Shown here piece by piece: positions 34,714 to 47,270 of a DNA stretch of 64,000 nt; position 1 is the first letter of the stretch, and the number at the start of each line of letters is the position of its first letter. The notes beneath the pieces are model-generated. The model was not told the DNA's origin, did not search any database, and worked only from the letters and a program-made list of their open reading frames with translations. Origin of the DNA: Boesenbergia rotunda (taxonomy: Eukaryota > Streptophyta > Magnoliopsida > Zingiberales > Zingiberaceae); contig JAGFNQ010002612.1 in NCBI GenBank assembly GCA_024364735.1, forward strand, positions 173,245 through 237,244, given 5' to 3'. A program made the translations under genes and the position numbers.

Positions 34714-36170
34714 TTAAAATAATTCCGGATACTTTAATCGTATTGCCTCCTCTCGTTCCCACGTGGCTTCTTCGAATTGTTCGTTCCGCCACAGAACCTT
34801 TACTAAGGGTACTTCCTTGTTCCTTAGCTTTTTGACTTCCCGGTCTAAGATCTGAATAGGTCGGCGTTCTGAACTTAGGTTCTCTTGATCTTGTACTGGT
34901 TGGGGCTCTATCATCTGATTCACATCAGAGGTACATTTCCTGAGCATTGATACATGGAAGACATTGTGGATAGCCGACATTTCTGGCGGTAACTCCAGTT
35001 CGTAGGCCACCTTGCCTACCCGTCTCAGAATTTGATACGGTCCCACATATCTCGGACTCAGCTTCCCTTTCTTTCCGAATCTCATCACCCCTTTCATAGG
35101 GGCCACTTTCAGGAATACTGAATCCCCAACCTCAAACTCTAATGGTCTGCGTCGCTTGTCAGCGTAGCTTTTCTGCCGACTCTGAGCAGTCTCTATTCTC
35201 TGGCGAATATTCTTTATAGCCTGAGTGGTTTCGTCTATAATATCCGTCTGGAGTCCCATCTCCTTCTTTTCACCACTCTCAAGCCAGCATATAGGAGATC
35301 TGCATTTCCTTCCGTATAGTGCTTCGTACGGTGCCATCCCGATAGTAGCCTGATAACTGTTGTTATAAGCAAACTCTGCCAGGCTCAGGTATCGACACCA
35401 GCTTCCCTTGAAATCCAAGGCACAAGCTCGCAACATGTCCTCTAATATCTGGTTTACTCTTTCAGTCTGCCCGTCAGTCTGGGGATGAAAGGCAGCACTG
35501 AATTTTAGTTTTGTGCCAAGAGCCTTCTACACGTGTCCCCAAAAATCTGAAGTAAATCGACCATCTCGATCCGAGATGATGGTCTTGGGAATCCCGTGCA
35601 GTCGGATAATTTCCTTGACGTACAGTTGAGCCAACTGCTCCACTGAGTAGGTCATTCTAATAGCCAGAAAATGGGCAGACTTGGTGAGTCTGTCCACAAT
35701 AACCCATATACCATCATATCCATTCGTCGTTCTAGGCATCCCAGAAATGAAATCCATGGAGGTGTTTTCCCATTTCCACTCGGGGATAGACAGGGGTTGC
35801 AAAACTCCTCCAGGCCTCTGGTGTTCTGCTTTGACCCTCTGGCAGGTCAAACACATACTGACATAGTGGCTATATCCCGCTTCATACCGGACCACCAAAA
35901 TTTGCTCTTCAGATCTTGATACATCTTGGTAGACCCAGGATGCATCGCATAAGGTGTCCCGTGAGCTTCCTCAAGGATTCTTGTCCGTAAGTCGGAGTTT
36001 CCGGGAACACATAATCGATCCAGCAGATATAAGACTCCGCTGTCTGAAATCCGAAATCCATCGTCCTTGCCTTCGAGAACCTCTTGCTTGATTCTCTGAA
36101 GACTCGGATCCTGATTCTGCTTTTCCAGAATATCGCCGAACAATGTCGATGCAATCATCAGGGTGGACAA
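34714..36170 (-). pseudogene. pol: Gypsy integrase with chromodomain-like C-terminus
   Basis: From 36170 downward the HHCC finger is split between two frames (HGTPYAMH, then CLTCQRVKAEHQ at about 35860). The core has D (NTSMDFISG), D (ISDRDGRF) and E (QTDGQTERVNQ, near 35440). An in-frame TAG at 35529-35527 follows FWGHV, where Gln is usual. The long last frame (35436-34714) carries FAYNNSYQATIGMAPYEALY, the GKLSPRYVGPY region and a tail with PLVKVLWRN and EEATWERE, typical of Tekay/Del chromoviruses. In this lineage the chromodomain directs integration to heterochromatin. Confidence 0.9.
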
Positions 36171-36184
36171 CTGTCCTGATTATT

Positions 36185-37637
36185 TCAATCCCGTAATTCA
36201 TAATTTCTTCCCCTAAGGTGTGACAAAGCCGACAAAGACATTAAAGCAGCACATGATTTCCTACTGAGAGCATCGGCTACCTTGTTGGCTTTTCCCGGAT
36301 GGTACAGGATCTCACAATCATAATCCTTGACCAATTCGAGCCATCTGCGCTGTCTCATATTCAGATCTTTCTGGGTGAAGAATACCGCAGACTCTGGTGA
36401 TTGTATAAATTTTACACTGAGTTCCATATAGATAGTGCCTCCATATTTTCAGTGCAAAGACCATCGCTGCTAACTCTAAGTCATGGGTAGGGTAATTTCT
36501 TTCATGTTCTTTGAGTTGCCTAGAGGCATAGGCAATCACCTTCCCATTCTGCATAAGTACAGCTCCGAGTCCCAGTTTGGATGCGTCGCTGTACATATCG
36601 AAACCCATATCGCTCTCTGGAAGAGTTAATATTGGAGCGCTAGTCAGCCTCCTTTTCAGTTCAGTAAAGCTCTTCTCACATTCCTCGGTCCATACATATT
36701 TCTTGTCTTTCTTTGTAAGAGTTGTCATAGGGGCTGCAATCCGAGAGAAATTCTCTACGAATTTTCTGTAATAGCCTGCTAGCCCGAGGAAACTCCGAAT
36801 TTCACTGGCATTCTTGGGTCTAGTCCAGTTACTCACAGCTTCAATTTTAATTGGGCCCACCATTACTCCTTCCTTGGAGATAACGTGTCCCAAGAATGAT
36901 ACTTGATCGAGCCAGAACTCGCATTTGGAAAATTTAGCATGTACAGTTGTTCCTTCTGAAGAATCTGTAGTACTATACTCAGGTGCTCAGCATGTTCTTC
37001 GGGAGTTCTCGAATATATAAGGATATCGTCAATAAAGACGATCACAAATCTGTCGAGGAATGCCGAGAATACCCGATTCATTAAATCCATAAACATAGCT
37101 GGCGCATTGGTAACTCCAAATGGCATAACTACGAACTCATAATGTCCGTATCTGGTTCAGAAAGCCGTCTTCGGTATATCCTCCTTTTTCACCCTAACTT
37201 GGTGATAACCAGATCTCAGGTCAATCTTAGAGAAAACCGTGGCTCCCTTCAGTTGATCGAACAGGTCATCTATCCTGGGTAAAGGGTACCTGTTCTTGAT
37301 AGTCACGTTGTTCAGCTCGATAGTCGATACACATTCGCTTCGACCCATCCTTCTTTTTCACGAACAATACGGGAGCTCCCCAGGGAGAATGACTAGGGCG
37401 GATGAGTCCCTTGTCAAGCAGCTCCTGTAACTGTCCTTGTAATTCCTTTAATTCCGTCGGTGCCATACGGTACGGTGCCTTAGAAATGGGGTTAGTACCA
37501 GGAACCAACTCAATTGCAAATTCTATATCTCTTTCAGGTGCTAACCCTGGTAAGTCATCGGGGAATACCTCTGGGTAATCGCATACGACTTTGACGTCTT
37601 CTAGCTTCGGGCCCTCTGTAGGACTGGTATCAACCAC
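36185..37637 (-). pseudogene. pol: Gypsy reverse transcriptase and RNase H
   Basis: RT starts at about 37637 (VFPDDLPGL, then APYRMAPTELKELQ). It changes frame near 37300 (TIKNRYPLPRIDDLFDQL, FSKIDLRSGYHQ) and again to 37126 (MPFGVTNAPAMF, with catalytic FIDDILIYS near 37030). Another shift near 36890 leads to the thumb and RNase H (SFLGLAGYYRKFVENFS, YSDASKLGLGAVL, HDLELAAMVFALKIWRHYLYG), and a last one to 36427 (WLELVKDYDCEI, ADALSRK). The domains are complete in order but split over at least four frames. Confidence 0.9.
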
Positions 37638-37773
37638 ATGAGCTAGAAATCCAGAGCATCCCTTTTTCTAACATCTTCATTGCTTTCAGAGCTGACAAGA
37701 ATTTGCTTGTCCTCTTCTTCGGCTCTCCGATAAATTCGAATAGAATTTCCGTCTCAGGTCGGAAGATAACCCT

Positions 37774-38064
37774 TCATTTACGGCACTCAATAGAGGCGCC
37801 GTATTTGTTCAAGAAATCCATGCCCAATATCACATCATAATCTGACATATCAAGCACTATCAGATCGCAGTAGAGTTCCCTATCTGCGATTCTGATTGGT
37901 GCGGCACGTAGCATTTGGGTAGAGGGCATCACCTCACCCGAGGGCAGTGTTGTCAGAAATTTGAAGTCTAAATCTTGTAGTGACATATCATTTCTTTTGG
38001 CATATTGCATAATATTAGGTGGGGGTGCGGTCTCATCACCCCGATTGCTACGTCTTCTAGCCAT
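37774..38064 (-). pseudogene. Gypsy gag start fused to protease end
   Basis: The 96-codon frame starts ATG at 38064, only about 180 bp from the primer site. It opens with a short basic Gag-like start (MARRRSNRGDE) and passes within about 35 codons to the end of retropepsin (LYCDLIVLDMSDYDVILGMDFL). Normal chromovirus Gag, its zinc knuckle and the protease active-site half are missing, so an internal deletion of more than 1 kb is inferred. The frame ends at TGA after SIECRK; recognisable sequence (FRPETEILFEF) continues beyond it toward 37680. Confidence 0.82.
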
Positions 38065-38245
38065 ATCTATCGTACAGGTGATAAATAAGCTACATAAGAA
38101 TTAACGCTACTTTCTCTTGTTATGCAAGCATAAATCATCTCTATATATCATTACTGTACATGAAATAAAATAAAGCGAGGTTAGGATCTCTTACATGGAA
38201 GCGGCAGGATGAAGCTTCGATGTGTGTGTGGTGGAGGGGAAACCT

Positions 38246-38257
38246 GCTCTGATACCA
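38246..38257 (-). other. Gypsy primer-binding site
   Basis: On the minus strand tggtatcagagc, three bases inside the 5' LTR boundary at 38261. Confidence 0.9.
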
Positions 38258-38260
38258 ACC

Positions 38261-41047
38261 TGTAACGCCCGCCCTTATATCTACCCTCGGGGCGGGGTTA
38301 CGTAACAATTAATCATATATATATATTTTTCCTCTATCTTCTAGCATAAAATTTAAAACAAACAATGCAAGGACCAAGTGCTAAGCATGCTTGCCTATAC
38401 ATGTCAAACAAATGTCATGCTTGAATTGCTAGAACATCATTTGAAATATTTTAATCAAAAGTTATTCCATAACATGAGAGGTTCACATTTTATTTCAAAC
38501 CATAATATAATCCAATAAAATCAAGTATACGAAAACTCCAAGTATTATAATCGTCATGCAATATAGATCCTAATCACTATCATTCATTGTCAAGGAGCAT
38601 AACATAAGCATAAATATGTAGATATAGAAGTCTTTCTTCCCGAGCCACCACCCCACACATCTTCAGCCTCCTGCCTCTTCCTTTAGTTTAAGTGTTCCTT
38701 ACCCTTATCTGCAGCATAAGACAACACATAAACTAGTAAGCACAAATGCTTAGTAAGGATCCTGTCCTACTCGTAAAATCCATACGAAAGAACATAACAT
38801 GTACACATAATAAATCATAAGCATGAGTTCATCAAAGCATACTAAACATCCAAGTTTCTAAGCATGCAGTATCAAGTACCTTAAGCATACTCTTCACATA
38901 TAATAAATGCTTTCAATGAATGTTTTCAAAACAATTCCATAATGGTATTACTTAAAAATACATCCATATCATATTGGGCCCTGTTGTGTACCACATATCG
39001 CGCGGAACTATTGCGCGTTCCCTAATGAATTGGGGTAGCGAGCCACCAATCAATTAGAGCAGGACCCTTCCGTCCTATCGGAGCCATGATCTTACGTTAA
39101 CATGCACCCCGGATTTGTTTAACGACTCCCTTACGAGTCGGGTACACAACTTCAAAAGTAAAATACTTATCATGCTTTTACATATATGCTAAGGAGTACT
39201 CCAAATCACTCTTACGGGACACACCACTCTTCAAGGGTGCTCATGATCCCGGAGGGACACACCACACAACATAAGGGGTGCTCTTGATCCCATACTTAGT
39301 AGAGTATCCGTTTAAGCATTTTAACATATCACATGCAATTTCATAAGTGTGCCCCATGGGCTATAAGGCATGCTCATACATACATCATATTTCATGCATG
39401 TTCAAACATACATCATATTCCACACATGTTCATACATACATCATATTTCATACATGTTCATACATACATCATATTTCATACATGTTCATACATACATCAT
39501 ATTTCATACATGCATATACATATTATCTTACTAAACATAATCATGTCCCGTAGGGTAGTTTAACCTTCACATACTATTCTTGCAACTTATTAAACATAAA
39601 GCACATCATGAGATAATTATGCAACCCTAGACCCTAGTCCTTCTAGGGTTGGCCGAAACTCAAGGGTAGGGGAAAATTAGGGTTTGAACTAAATATTCAC
39701 ACAGACATTCATACAAACACCTTGTATACACTATCTTACAATACATTAAACATGGATATATTTTAGGATAATTCAACCCTCACTAACCCTTTTTCTAGGC
39801 CTTGGCCGAAACCCTTCCAAGCTCTAAACCCTAGTTTTTGTTATCACAAAATGAAGGGACACAACATATAGGTATACCCTAAGTTCCAAGGGGTCTTCAC
39901 ATGCATCAAGGGGTAACCAAGGTCTCCTCTTGGGTGTTGGCCGAAACCTACACAAGGGTATAACCCTAGGTTTTGTTCACAACATTTTGAATAAACCACA
40001 TATACATATACCCTAAGTTCCAAGGGTCTACTCATGTAACAAAAGGAACCAAGGCCTTCCCCTAAGGGGGTGGTCGAAACTTACAAGGGGTGTAACCCTA
40101 GTTTTTCTTCCTTTTTGTTCATACCATCATGAAGAAAATCAATATACATATATACTCTAAGTCTCAAAGGTCTTCTCATGTATCAAGGAAAGAACCAAGG
40201 CCTTCCCCTAAGGGGGTGGCCGAAACTTGCAAAGGGGGAAAAGTCCCCATTTTTGAAACAATCAAGGAGAATAATCACACCACAACTATTACACTGCAGG
40301 CGAGGGGATACTTACATCCTTTCGCTTGAATTTCTCCTTCTCTAAAATCTTAAGGTGCCCTTGGTTGAAGGAAGGTGAGTGTTCTCCTTCCTAGCACTTC
40401 TATAGAACCCTTGGCCCTAGTAGAGGGCAAGATCCTTGTAGAGTTCTTCCTCCTTCCAATTCCCTAGGGTTGTGTTTTTTTTCGAAAATGAAAAGGGAGA
40501 AGGGGCTTGAGGTTTTCGGTGATGAGAGTGAGGAAGTAGAAGAGGAAGTTATTCCAACTTCTCTTTCCCTTATTTATACTTTTCTCATGAAGAGACATGT
40601 CTCTTCACTTCCCTAGCTTTTAACAAGCATGTTTCTTATTCCCTCTACATGAAATATGGCTTGGTGTGTTGGTTATGACATGATTAGTGCAACTAGGAGG
40701 TTCAAGGTTCAATCTTTGCTTCCTCCTTTCTACCTTTCTTTTTATCACATTTTGCACTAATCCATATCAAAGCCCATTAAGCCAAGCCCATCATGAAATT
40801 TCATAATAATAATAATATTCCATGAATTCATAATATTTCATAATATTTCATGATAATATTTCATGAATTCCATAATATTTCATATTCATGAATTCATAAT
40901 GTTTCATAATATTTCATGATAATATTTCATGAATTCCATAATATTTCATATTCATGAATTCATAATATTTCATAATATTCCATAATAATATTTCATGAAT
41001 TCATAATATTTCATAATATTTCATATGGGAAATTTTGGGGCGTTACA
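38261..41047 (-). repeat. Gypsy 5' LTR
   Basis: 2787 bp, the upstream LTR for this minus-strand element. It differs from the 3' LTR by local expansions, notably a tandem repeat at 39385-39525, and by many substitutions and small indels, so the insertion is not recent. Confidence 0.92.
39385..39525. repeat. 28-bp tandem repeat (catgttcatacatacatcat)
   Basis: About five copies of a 27-28 bp unit. The 3' LTR has only one degenerate copy, so the expansion followed insertion. Confidence 0.85.
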
Positions 41048-43046
41048 TTACCTCTTGTTGGCCATGTCTTAATTTTCATAGGTAAATTTGAGTTTTGTGT
41101 CAAACATGAGAGTGGTGATAGATACATTGTTGAATGTATTTTTCCGAAGTAGGTATGGGTACCACAAACTTTCCACAAAATTTGGGAAATTTTGGAGATT
41201 TGTGGAATTAGTTATGCATTTCTGAAGTTGGGTCAGAAATGCAAAAAAATTGGATTCAGAAAGTTGAAATTGGGTATTTCAGTGTGCCAGTCGACTGGCC
41301 CAGGGGCAGTCGACTGGTCAGGGCTGAATTGAGTTTCAGCAGATGAAAAAGTGTCCAAATGATGTAAAACAAGTGTATGGGGGGCTAGTACACTGTGTTT
41401 ATGATCATTAGGAGTTAAAAGATTCAATGATTGGGATATTTTTGGGGTCTTTTTGATGTTAGGCAAAGGGGGAGAAGTGTTGGGTTTAATTTGGGAAACC
41501 AAACACACATTTACAAAAAACCCTAGGTTTAGGGGAAGCTTAGATAAAGGGGGAGCATGGTTGCTCCATTCTTGGCGTAAGAGGAATCTTAGAAAAGTTC
41601 TTAGAAAGCCTTTGTAAGTCCAATGTAGGGGGAGCCTTGGGATAGGTTTTAAAAAGCTCATTTTGGTGAAAATTCCTAACTTGGAAAGGTTAGGTGTGGG
41701 GATGCCTTAGGATAGGATCCATGTTTGTTTGCATTGCATATGTATTGGCGGTGTGAGTCCAAGGTGGAGCCTTGGCAACGTAAGCCCAAATGGTTGTTTA
41801 GCATTGTTATTACTATTTATTGCTATTTGTTTTCCCTAACTTAAACGTATTGCCAAACATCAAAAAGGGGGAGATTGTTGGGGCAATCTATGGTCCAGAG
41901 TGACCATGTGTTTTGATGTTTGGGCAAAGGGTTTAAGTTAGGTTTACCCTTGTGTTCTAATATGTGTATTGGAGTGTACAGGTTTTGCAAGTTACACATA
42001 TTGACTTATCTGGATGGCTTCGATACGGTGAAGGGTAGCATGGAGACAAGCTAGAGGCTTGTGTGCACCCGAGGAACCATGGATAGCAGGGATGATGAGC
42101 CGAGGGGTGCGGACTTCGAGGCATGTGTGAAGGATGACATGGAGGCAAGCTGGAGGCTTGTGTGCATCCGAGGGATGGGAGCCGAAGACGAAGAGGGCGT
42201 AAAGACAACAGTCAAGGCTGTTGGTGAAGAGTCAGCTCAGTCATGAAGGGACGAGAACCGAGGGAGGACTCCAAGGGTAAGCCGGGAAGTGGACTTCAAA
42301 GGGCACACGTGAAGGGTGGTATGGAGACAAGCCAAGGGAAGGCTTGTGTACGTATCCGAGGGACGATAGCTGGTGGAAGAAGGCTTCAAGGGGCAAGCCA
42401 AGGGAGTGTACTTGAAGGCACACGTGGAGGAGGGTCGTTGGAGTGAGGAGGAGTATTCTTGTAAGCTGGACAGTCGACTGGGAATATAACAGTCGACTGC
42501 CAGCGAGAATAGAAACTCACAGAATGTTTCTGACCCTGGACCAGTCGACTGCCCCAGGAGCAGTCGACTGGTAAGTAGCCAGAATTCGAACGTTGAGCTG
42601 CAACGGTTGAATCTGAGTGGGGGCAGTCGACTGCCCTGGGAGCAGTCGACTGGTAGGGTGTTTTCCAGCCTTGAGCTCTATTTAAAGAGGCTCGGGTTTG
42701 GTTGGAAACCTCTGACGAAACAAGCTTGGTTAAGGCTTGTTAGTAGTCTTTAGGGCTCAGAGGTGTACTTGGATTTGTGGCGAGGTTTCTCCACCCACAA
42801 GGAGCTACGCGAGCTAGCCGGAGGGCATCCGGGGAGTGATCTGCCGAAGGATCGAGGGATCGTCCACCTCACGGACTGTCGTGGAGTAGGAGTCTTCATC
42901 TCCGAACCACGTAAATAGGTATTGTTAGCATTGTTTAGTTGTTAGTCTTGTTTTATTGTATTTTCGCTTGCGCACTAATAACGTAGGTAGAGAGGAAAAC
43001 AAATAGTTGCTATTCACCCCCTCTAGCAAGGCGTAACGATCCAACA
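41048..43046 (+). mobile_element. 3' end of a B-family element
   Basis: 41048-41875 parallels the noncoding end of B from about 21520 to 22555, including a CAGTCGACTG pair (41288-41320), a gttgctccattcttggcgta block and the tract aaaaagggggagat at 41862-41875. 41876-43046 is the LTR (1171 bp, TGTTGG...CCAACA). It has palindromes at 42470-42650, TATA-like tatttaaa at 42679 and U5 attcaccccctctagc. Its 5' part is missing beyond the gypsy LTR. The 5' flank of the gypsy is not B-like. Confidence 0.85.
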
Positions 43047-44326
43047 CTATTGTCTTGTTTATTGCTTAATTTCATGATATGTGTGCGCTTTGTTTGTGTT
43101 GGATTGAATGTGTGTGTAAAGATTAATTGCTTATTGTGATGCTTGATTAAATCATTGTGTGGATTGGTAGCCACGTAGGGGGGATGACCTAGATCATATC
43201 ACTGGGGGCCTTCATGTGATAGTTGGTAACCTTAGAATCGAGTATCTCGGGTATTACCTTGAAATAGAGATTAATCCCACACAAGGGATTTCCTAATCAT
43301 GTGTAATTGGTTTCTCTCAATACCGTATTAGGAAGAGATCTGTGTAATGTGGAGTCGTATGACTGATGAGCGTAGATTTGATACCTTTTTATCCTTATTT
43401 TTACTCTCATTCACTTGATTTGCTTGATTCATATTTATATTTTTATGCCCCTTTTCTTAGCTTTTATCAACATATTCTTTATTTTTTGTTCGGAAATCTG
43501 CTCATTCTTTGTTTTACTTTTAGGGAGCGTTTTGGAACCAAACGGACAAAAAGGAGCAAATCGGAGCCAAGAGACATGGCCCCCCAACAACCTACACGAT
43601 TGGGTCATGCCCCATGACACAGCCCATCCAGTCTTCCATTTGAAGTCGTGCCTTCAGGCACGACCGTGTGTGCCACAAAGACGGGGTCGTGCCCCATGGA
43701 ACAGTTCGTGCCTCAGAATCTAGCTGTAGTCGTGTTTGCCAGGCATGACTATGCCCAGGCCATGCCTGATTTCCTAATTCGATTTGTGTCATCCAACATG
43801 GCCTTGCTTTAGCCGTGCCAATCCTGTCGAATATGGCACGGCCAGGCCGTGCCAGCCAGCTTGACCTTGCTTCAGCCGTGCCAATCCTGTCGAATGTGGC
43901 ACGACCTTGTTTCGGTCGTGCCAGCTAGCATGGCCTTGATTTGGCATGCTGACCTAGCTGTGTGTGGCACGGCCAGGCCTGCCATGCCACACGGCTCGTG
44001 TCATGTGGGATGTGTGAGGTATGCAGACCTCCCCTATAAAAGGGAATTTTTCTCCCCTTTGCAATGAGAGGAAGTTTCCCCACCAAGAGGGATCATCCCT
44101 AGGCTCTACCACTCCATTCTAGTGACCTCTGCCGACTCTACATCATCTCCGACGCTCTTCCATCATCATGAAGGATTAGATTCGATCTCATGATTGAAGA
44201 TCACGACGAATAAGCTTCTTCCCCTTTTTCTCTCCCTTTTGTTCAAGAAGCTTTCATCTGTGTCTTAGTTCTCATTTTCCATGTCTAGTGAGTAGATCTT
44301 CCTATATTCTAGGGTAAGGGAGTAGA
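43047..44326 (+). mobile_element. LTR-like fragment with GGCACG/CGTGCC palindromes
   Basis: From 43640 to 44010 the motifs cgtgcc and ggcacg recur more than fifteen times, including ggcacggccaggccgtgcc as a near-perfect inverted repeat. A TATA-like ctataaaaggg at 44034 follows. The plan (palindrome zone, TATA, short leader) matches the LTRs elsewhere. No coding sequence or partner LTR was found. Confidence 0.5.
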
Positions 44327-45231
44327 TGTTGTGGGTTCGGTGGTGTCGATAGAGGGGGGGGGGGGTGAATATCGGCTCATAAACTTTTTCGGAATCTTGT
44401 CGTTCATTTGTTCGTTCTTTCTATAAAGAGAGTTAGTACGCAGCGGAATAATAAATACGAACAAAAGTCACAATAAGAACACGTGGGATTTACATCATTC
44501 CCAACCCCCTAGGGTCAGTACATCCAAGGCCTAATTACGGAAAGCGTCCGTCCACTAGTGGTCTCCTTTCAGAAAGTTTTCTGGGGGCGGAGAAACCCGA
44601 CTTATAGTTTTGAGTACAAGCACAAATATAAAATAAGAGCAATTCAACTTATAATAAATCAAACCAAAAGTGAAAATCTCGGCCAACTCTGGAAGTCCGA
44701 AGCATTGAGCACTTCTTCCTGGAGCCTCCTTGGTCACAAAGCTTCATCTTAGCGCTTTTGCTTCACAGTAAATGAGTAGTAGGATGAAGAATTTTATATT
44801 TTGAACTGAGGGGGTGAAACCCCTTATATAGTAGTCACCCGAGTGCCCAATAGCCTATAGGGGTGCCCTCCATGTCATCAAATCTGATCCAGCCAGTGAA
44901 CAAGACGTGAGGGATAAGTGTAGTCTCTTGGGTGCCCCCATGCCCATAGGGGCGCCCTCAAATCCCTTGAGGGCACCCTCATCATGGGGGCGCCCGGGAG
45001 CTCCTTTTACGAGCCTTATTAGTTTGCGTTTGCTCTTCTATCTTGCTTCCAGCTCCAGGTTCCTGCAAGACAAACAAACAATCCTAAGCCTAAATTCTCT
45101 AATTCTATCTGACCTACTAGACTTTTGCTTGGAGTCAACTCTCCAAGACTTTTTTACTTAAGGTCAACTCCTTAGGATTTCCCACTGCCTAGCTTCACTA
45201 GAACTTTACCTTGCCTGGCTTCACTCACTAG
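44327..45231 (-). mobile_element. Truncated minus-strand LTR
   Basis: It starts tgttgtggg at 44327 and contains the reverse of the U5 end (gggggtgaatatc), a run of 12 G, a minus-strand TATA-like tatataagg at about 44824-44832, GGGCGCC-like blocks (44920-45000) and the start of a cttcactcac repeat zone. It is interrupted at 45231 by the LTR of H. The five bases actag (45227-45231) are the expected left copy of the H target duplication. Confidence 0.6.
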
Positions 45232-46190
45232 TGTTGGACCTTGGATGGCTAGAGAGAGGGGTGTGAATAGCCAGACACACAAAAACTTGGCTTCTTTTTG
45301 ATCTTTCTGCGATCAGAGTTAGCAGCGGAAGAAAACAAGCAGAAAGACAGAAACAAACAGAGACAAACTCAAATAGAAAATGACACAAAGATTTACAAGG
45401 TTCGGGGATAACTTGCCCCTACTCCTTGGCGTGCCCGTAAGGTGGGCGATCCCTTGATCGTCGGTAGATCAAGCCCCAGAAATCCGGATATCACAACCTC
45501 CTTCGCGGTGGAGAAACCTCTCCACAGATAGTGTCAAAATGATATGAAAATAAGCACAGAGACAGACAAATAAAAGGCTTACAGAGTGTGAGCACAAAGA
45601 ATGCACAGAAGGAAACACTTCACCGAGCTCAACCCAGCACAACTCTCACGCAAGAACCCTCAGCTCTTCGTGTCTGCTTGCTGATCGTCTCGCAAAGCTC
45701 TCCTCTACTTCCAAGTGCTCAAGTTGTAGAGATTCAAAGGATGCTTAAGAGCTTTCAGTATTAGCAATCGTTACCCTCTCCTTCTGCGCCAGCCTTCTTT
45801 TAATCTTTGCTCATCAGCTGTAGCTCACCAACGTGTCTGCAGCTCACAGGAGCATCTGCAACAACCTCCGCCACCAAGCCACTGACCTCTACTGGACTCC
45901 ACTGAACCCTCTTTAGCCGACTCAGGTCAGTCGTCAGCCTCGCCAGACGGTTGCCAGCCCGCGCCAGAAGCCGTTGAATCCTGCGAAGGGAAAACGGACA
46001 AACCTGACGAAGGGAAAGTCTCCAGTTGACCCTGCTTCTTCATTTGAGTCATCCCTGCATTACCTGCACACTCAACAGATGCTTAGCACAACAAATCAAA
46101 AGTAAATCAGTACGGTAGCAGACAAATCAGAAGTGATCAGAGTGAAATCGAAAATCTGACAACGAATTCAAATTAAAGTTATCAGACACT

Positions 46191-46735
46191 GATCGGTCAC
46201 CCGACCGATCAATGAAGGCCCTGATCGATCAGGTCACCTCCTGATCGATCTAGTGACTCTGTGATCGGTCACACTGACCGATCAGGGATCGTGGACCGGT
46301 CACCGGACCGATCCACCTGCTTGCTGGAGTTTCCTCCAACTCCCTACAAGCTCCTGACCTGATCGGTCACCTGACCGATCAGGTTGTGCCCTGATCGGTC
46401 ACAGTGACCGATCAGGTCACCTCTGGACCGATCAGGACCCGTCCTGATCGGTCCAGGAGGCCCTTGATCGGTCACACTGACCGATCAAGGTTTTCTCCGA
46501 AGGCTACTGATCTCTTCTCTGATCGTTCACCAGAACGATCAGAAGCCAAACAGAAACCACACAGAATGTTTCTGTTCTCTTCCTGATCGCTCACCAGAAT
46601 GATCAGAAGTCAAATAGAGACATTCTGTTCTCTTTCTGATCATTCTCCAGAATGATCAGTCACCCTGGATCGGTCACCAGATCGATCCACAACCAGGAGT
46701 TACTGCCAACTCCCTGATCGGTCTCCAGACCGATC
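46191..46735 (-). repeat. GATCGGTC/GACCGATC palindromes in H LTR
   Basis: More than ten hairpins have 8-11 base stems. Besides GATCGGTC/GACCGATC there are GATCGTTC/GAACGATC and GATCATTC/GAATGATC, so bases on both sides of the stem changed together. Typical loops are two to five bases (cc, cacc, tcca). Confidence 0.85.
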
Positions 46736-46875
46736 CAACTCCGAACAATTCAACCCTAAGTCCAGAGAATAGGCTCCCTAGCCTTCTCTGACTCATTCTG
46801 GTCCTGGAGAAAGAGCTCACGTGCCCTCTCTGACCAGTACACTCAATGCTCAGTCCCCCGGACCAAGACTATGTG

Positions 46876-47165
46876 CCTAGCTTCACTCACCGAGACTTTG
46901 TTTAACCTAGCTTCCCTCGCTAGGACCTGGCTTCACTCACCAGGATTTCCTTCACCTAGCTTCACTAGCTAGGACCCGGCTTCACTCACCGGGGATTCCA
47001 TCACCTGGCTTCACTTACCAGGACCCCGCTTCACTCATCGGGACCCAGCTTCACTCACCGGGGTTTCCGTCACTCGGCTACACTCACCGGGACCCGACTC
47101 CACTCACCGGGGTTTCTGTCACTCGACTTCACTCACCGGGACCCAGCTTCACTCACCGGCCGGGA
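46876..47165 (-). repeat. cttcactcac hairpin array in H LTR
   Basis: On the minus strand a gagtgaag or tagtgaa loop is flanked by complementary stems: CCTAGC/GCTAGG, CCTGG/CCAGG and CCCGG/CCGGG. About ten units. The plan is the same as the gaagga array of the S1 LTR. Confidence 0.82.
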
Positions 47166-47270
47166 TTCGTGCTCAGTCCCCGACCAGGACTTAAGCCGAA
47201 CTCATCTCACTCACCCAAACTTAAATCAGTGTCAACATCAAAACAACAATCAGGTCACACTGCATCAACA

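Larger units (their letters stand above)
31925..41047 (-). mobile_element. Ty3-gypsy chromovirus (Tekay/Del type)
   Basis: LTRs at 31925-34678 and 38261-41047 both read TGTAACG...CGTTACA. A minus-strand tRNA-iMet primer site lies at 38246-38257, and pol lies between in the order protease, RT, RNase H, integrase, chromodomain-like tail. Gag is almost completely deleted. The bases outside (caggg on the left, ttacc on the right) do not form a duplication, and the flanks are different kinds of sequence, so the element or its ends have been rearranged. Confidence 0.92.
45232..47270 (-). repeat. H 3' LTR
   Basis: 2039 bp. On the minus strand it starts tgttgatgcagtgtg after a purine run and ends ccaaggtccaaca. 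It holds a hairpin array (46876-47165), a GATCGGTC palindrome zone (46191-46735) and the reversed U5 end (ttcacacccctctct). Confidence 0.82.
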
